From contig CACASQ010000001.1 of assembly GCA_902535255.1 (NCBI GenBank), positions 310,001 to 374,000 on the forward strand: DNA of 64,000 bases, in the 5' to 3' direction. Position 1 is the stretch's first letter. The number at the start of each line of letters is the position of its first letter. The translations under genes were made by a program, and so were the position numbers. Below the pieces are notes generated by a model, which made no database searches, had not been told where the DNA came from, and saw only the letters and a program-made list of their open reading frames with translations. Below are positions 61,419-64,000 of this stretch, piece by piece. The DNA is from an uncultured Pelagibacteraceae bacterium (lineage in GTDB: Bacteria > Pseudomonadota > Alphaproteobacteria > Pelagibacterales > Pelagibacteraceae).

Positions 61419-61724
61419 TTAAAAGCAGTTTTTACTACTAAAGCCGACGACAATATTCCTAGGATTTATCTCAAATTTACGCTCGCATTTAATCTTATAT
61501 TTTTCTGTTATATAAATGTAATTCCTGTTTCTAGTTTTTAAAAATTCAATTTTATCAGGTTGACCATAGAAGCTTTTTAGACTCCCTTCAGGTTTGTTTA
61601 ACCATTTACTTAATTCTTTTTCCTCTTTAGCTGTGGTATCTTCAACTTTTTTAGAAACTGTTTGGCACCCGGCAATAGAAATTAATAATAATGTGTATAA
61701 AAACGCAAAAAATATTTCTCTCAT
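61419..61724 (-). CDS. Small lipoprotein, unknown function
   Basis: The 101-residue protein has a signal sequence with lipobox IAGC (lipidated Cys20), a Lys/Glu-rich stretch (28-42), then WLNKPEGSLKSFYGQPDKIEF with a pattern seen in small outer-membrane-associated lipoproteins, and two further Cys near the end that could form a disulfide. No family assigned. It stands alone between hsp20 and the NCS2 gene. Confidence 0.65.
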   Translation of the reverse strand: MREIFFAFLYTLLLISIAGCQTVSKKVEDTTAKEEKELSKWLNKPEGSLKSFYGQPDKIEFLKTRNRNYIYITEKYKIKCERKFEINPRNIVVGFSSKNCF

Positions 61725-61779
61725 TTTAATCCTTATTTTATAACGAAAAGTTATAAACAGATATATTTACTAATAGTTG

Positions 61780-61802
61780 AATCTTGGCAGCTATGTCAGA
61801 TT
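61780..61802 (+). other. Hairpin in the leader region of the NCS2 gene
   Basis: AATCTTGGCA-GCTA-TGTCAGATT forms a 9-bp stem with one bulged T and one G.T pair, 58 bases before the ATG. It does not match the purine riboswitch pattern that I know. The remaining 135-base gap has no other feature. Confidence 0.3.
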
Positions 61803-61859
61803 TAGTTAAGATTTTATCACCTATATAGAGTAATAAACTCAGAACGGAGGTTTATTTTT

Positions 61860-63170
61860 ATGATGGATAAATATTTTGAGTATAGAAAACATAAAACAAA
61901 TTTTAAAACAGAAGTAATCGCTGGCGTAACCACGTTCCTTACAATGGCGTACATAATGTTTTTGAATCCTTTCATCTTATCTGGCGAGTTTGCTGGTACA
62001 GAAAAAGGTTTTTTTGATTTTGGTGCAGTTTTCACTGCAACCATTTTAGCAACAGCAGTCGCATGCTTTATAATGGCATTCCATGGACGTACGTGGCCAA
62101 TAGGATTGGCGCCTGGAATGGGTATCAATGCCTTTGTTGCATACGGAGTAGTTGCAGGAATGGGTTATACCCCTCAAGCAGCATTAGGTGCAGTTTTAGT
62201 TGCTGGAGTAATCTTCTTAGCAATTTCTTTAACACCTTTAAGAGCTTGGTTAATTAACTCGATACCAAAAAGTTTAAAACTTGGGATAGGAGCTGGAATT
62301 GGATTATTTTTAGCGATTATAGGATTAGAAATAATGGGGGTAGTTGGAGATCATCCTGTTACACTTGTAACTCTTGGAGATATTAAAAATCCTTTAGTTC
62401 TACTAGGTTGTTTAGCTTTTGTCTTTATGATCGTGTTAGAAAAAATGAAAATTAGAGGTAATATCATAATAGGTATTCTTCTTTTTAGTATAATTGCTTG
62501 GGCAACTGGTTTAGCAAAGTTTAATGGAGTAGTCGGATCTATTCCACCTATGACTTACTTATTCGAATTTGACCTCAAAGCAGCATTAACAGCTGGTATG
62601 GCCTCGATAGTCTTTACTTTATTGTTCATAGACTTTTTTGATACTGCTGGAACTTTAACGTCTGTTGCTAACGTAGCAGGCAAAGTAGATAAAAAAGGTA
62701 AAGTTCAAGATATAAATAAAGCGATGCTATCTGATAGTGTTGGAACTGTTGCGGGTGCAATGATGGGAACAACCACAGTCACAAGTTATGTTGAGTCAGG
62801 TGCGGGTGTGAAAGCGGGAGGAAGAACTGGAATGACCTCATTAGTAATTGGGGTTCTGTTCTTAGCTTGTTTGTTCTTTTCACCTTTAGCTACTAGTCTG
62901 CCAAAAGAAATAGATGGAGCAGCGTTATTATATGTAGCGATTTTGTTCGTTAGAAACATCACTGATATTGAGTGGAATGATATAGCAGAGTCTGGGCCAG
63001 CGGTGGTGGCTATGATAACTATGCCATTAACTTATAGTATTAGTAATGGTATAGCTCTAGCATTCATCTCTTATGCTTTGATACAAATATTCACTGGTAA
63101 ATTTGGAAAAACTTCACCAGCTATTTGGGTGATTGCAGTATTCAGCGTGATAAGCTTTTACGTAGCTTAA
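61860..63170 (+). CDS. NCS2-family purine permease (guanine/hypoxanthine/xanthine type)
   Basis: The 436-residue protein has about 12-14 membrane helices and the AzgA/PbuG-type pattern: FKTEVIAGVTTFLTMAYIMF near 17-36, GLAPGMGINAFVAY near 80-93, DFFDTAGTLTSVANVAG near 258-274, and TVTSYVESGAGVKAGGRTGM. Family knowledge: proton-linked nucleobase uptake. A CGGAGG ribosome site lies 10 bases before the ATG. The convergent gpt-like gene for phosphoribosylation supports purine salvage. Confidence 0.92.
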   Translation: MMDKYFEYRKHKTNFKTEVIAGVTTFLTMAYIMFLNPFILSGEFAGTEKGFFDFGAVFTATILATAVACFIMAFHGRTWPIGLAPGMGINAFVAYGVVAGMGYTPQAALGAVLVAGVIFLAISLTPLRAWLINSIPKSLKLGIGAGIGLFLAIIGLEIMGVVGDHPVTLVTLGDIKNPLVLLGCLAFVFMIVLEKMKIRGNIIIGILLFSIIAWATGLAKFNGVVGSIPPMTYLFEFDLKAALTAGMASIVFTLLFIDFFDTAGTLTSVANVAGKVDKKGKVQDINKAMLSDSVGTVAGAMMGTTTVTSYVESGAGVKAGGRTGMTSLVIGVLFLACLFFSPLATSLPKEIDGAALLYVAILFVRNITDIEWNDIAESGPAVVAMITMPLTYSISNGIALAFISYALIQIFTGKFGKTSPAIWVIAVFSVISFYVA

Positions 63171-63177
63171 TAATTTT

Positions 63178-63199
63178 AGGGCCGGAACACTCTGGCCCT
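63178..63199. terminator. Hairpin between NCS2 and phosphoribosyltransferase genes
   Basis: AGGGCC (63178-63183) pairs with GGCCCT (63194-63199) around a 10-base loop with possible extra G-C pairs. It lies just after the NCS2 stop and touches the end of the convergent gene. No strong T tract. Confidence 0.5.
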
Positions 63200-63726
63200 T
63201 AACTCTTACTATGTTTCTTTACTAAATCTTCAACTTTTATCTCTTCATAATGTTCGAAAGGCTGAACGATCCATGGGTTGCTATCTAGCCTTTGTGCACA
63301 AAAATCCGGTTCAAATGTAGAGTCTTTTTTTTTCCATAATACAGCTGTTTTAATTTCTTTTATATTTCCTTTTAAAGGCGGGTATTTTTTTAACCAGTCA
63401 ATACTTTTATTTAATGTGACGCCAGTATCAGATAAATCATCACATAGTAAAATATTACCACTCATCTCTTGGACTGTAGAACTCATCTCCCTAGAAAAAA
63501 CTAAATCCCCTTGTTGATCTTCAATGCCTTCCCCGGAATAAGATTCTACTGCTAAATAAGCACATTTTAATTTGAATACACGGCTTAATACGTCAATTAT
63601 CGGTGCGCCTCCTCGCATAATTCCAATAAGTATATTAGGCTTAAAACCACTTGCATGTATCTGTATTGCTAATTTTTCTACGATTTGATTGTACTCTTTC
63701 CAATCAATGATAAGTTTATCTGCCAT
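63199..63726 (-). CDS. Xanthine/guanine phosphoribosyltransferase-like protein
   Basis: The 175-residue type I phosphoribosyltransferase has the PRPP-binding motif ILLCDDLSDTGVTLNKS near 90-106 and GIMRGGAPIID near 34-44. Family knowledge: converts guanine, xanthine or hypoxanthine to the nucleotide. The proposed role in purine salvage fits the neighbouring NCS2 purine permease. Other bases cannot be excluded from sequence alone. Confidence 0.85.
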   Translation of the reverse strand: MADKLIIDWKEYNQIVEKLAIQIHASGFKPNILIGIMRGGAPIIDVLSRVFKLKCAYLAVESYSGEGIEDQQGDLVFSREMSSTVQEMSGNILLCDDLSDTGVTLNKSIDWLKKYPPLKGNIKEIKTAVLWKKKDSTFEPDFCAQRLDSNPWIVQPFEHYEEIKVEDLVKKHSKS

Positions 63727-63759
63727 GAAGAAAGCTAATTTATTTTTAAGGAGTTGTAA

Positions 63760-64000
63760 ATGAAAGGTTATGTAGTTTGTGTTTATAAAAATATAACTAA
63801 CGAGGAAAAGCTAAAGGAATACGCAATTAAAGCTAGAGCAGCAGTTGAAAAATATGATGGAAAATTTTTAGTTAGAGGCGGAAGATCAACATCTAATGAG
63901 GGAGAAAAGTCTCCTAGAACGGTTGTGATTGAGTTTATATCTTTTGATGAAGCTAATAGGTTTTACAAGTCAAAAGAATATCAGGATGCACATTCTATTC
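63760..64000 (+). CDS. DUF1330-family protein, N-terminal part (cut by window edge)
   Basis: Eighty codons of an open frame: MKGYVVCVYKNITNEEKLKE, then AAVEKYDGKFLVRGGRS near 31-47 and FISFDEANRFYKSKEYQ near 61-77, the dimeric ferredoxin-like pattern of DUF1330 proteins (about 95 residues). Function unknown. An AAGGAG ribosome site lies 6 bases before the ATG. It diverges from the phosphoribosyltransferase gene. Confidence 0.82.
   Translation, partial: MKGYVVCVYKNITNEEKLKEYAIKARAAVEKYDGKFLVRGGRSTSNEGEKSPRTVVIEFISFDEANRFYKSKEYQDAHSI

Noticed and set aside
61725-61859. Purine riboswitch before the NCS2 gene
   Set aside because: The known P1/J/loop pattern of guanine/adenine riboswitches is not visible.

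Overview
The window looks like a piece of a SAR11-type (Pelagibacterales) alphaproteobacterial chromosome. The DNA is very A+T-rich, genes are packed with overlaps of a few bases, spacers are short, proteins are rich in Lys/Ile/Asn/Phe, and GcrA (an alphaproteobacterial cell-cycle regulator) is present. Gene orders such as SRP RNA-dnaX-ybaB-recR and aroA-cmk-rpsA-ihfB-pyrF-trpF-trpB-trpA-accD-folC are familiar from alphaproteobacteria. I see no insertion sequence, prophage, integrase or CRISPR array. I could not run searches, so family names rest on motifs read by eye.

Layout. 1-3.3 kb: ribF (cut by the window edge), a HAD phosphatase and the groES-groEL operon with a heat-shock-type promoter and a terminator. 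3.3-8.3 kb: a leftward operon of tRNA-His, hisS, hisZ and hisG, followed by three accessory genes (APS kinase-like, sulfotransferase-like, methyltransferase-like). 8.5-12.2 kb: cold-shock protein, accA with an unusual membrane tail, malate synthase G. 12.2-16.5 kb: recR, ybaB, dnaX, SRP RNA, prephenate dehydratase, kdsB. 16.6-22.5 kb: membrane cytochrome c, argF-argD, an ABC-2 permease, gcrA, a PiT-like transporter and small membrane proteins. 22.5-27.6 kb: a glycerophosphodiester/glycerol-3-phosphate ABC uptake operon ending in a phosphodiesterase. 27.7-41.4 kb: an SMR-like protein, an NDUFA9-like reductase, then a long rightward series of RNase D, LPS genes (kdsD, lptC, lptB), aroA, cmk, rpsA, ihfB, pyrF, trpFBA, accD and folC. 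41.4-46.3 kb: thioredoxin, exonuclease I, RmuC, a J1-crystallin-like protein and RlmN. 46.3-52.1 kb: small oxidoreductase, hydrolase and dioxygenase genes, SRAP/YedK, purK-purE, and two unexplained structured spacers. 52-64 kb: YbgC thioesterase, lipoproteins, a metallo-beta-lactamase-fold hydrolase, a very basic coiled-coil protein, Cfa, a DapA-like aldolase, a GT9 glycosyltransferase, a membrane J-protein, oligopeptidase B, Hsp20 with a heat-shock promoter and possible RNA thermometer, and a purine pair (NCS2 permease and xanthine/guanine phosphoribosyltransferase).

Points most worth a second look: the kinase/sulfotransferase/methyltransferase genes attached to the histidine operon; the run trpF-trpB-trpA-accD-folC, where several near-invariant active-site motifs are altered; two stable RNAs (tRNA-His and SRP RNA) that end 4 and 6 bases before the start codon of the next gene; a perfect 12-bp hairpin over a start codon at 52.83 kb; two matched heat-shock promoters; and two spacers (46.25-46.62 and 51.8-52.1 kb) with hairpins, Shine-Dalgarno sites and micro-ORFs that match no family I recognise.
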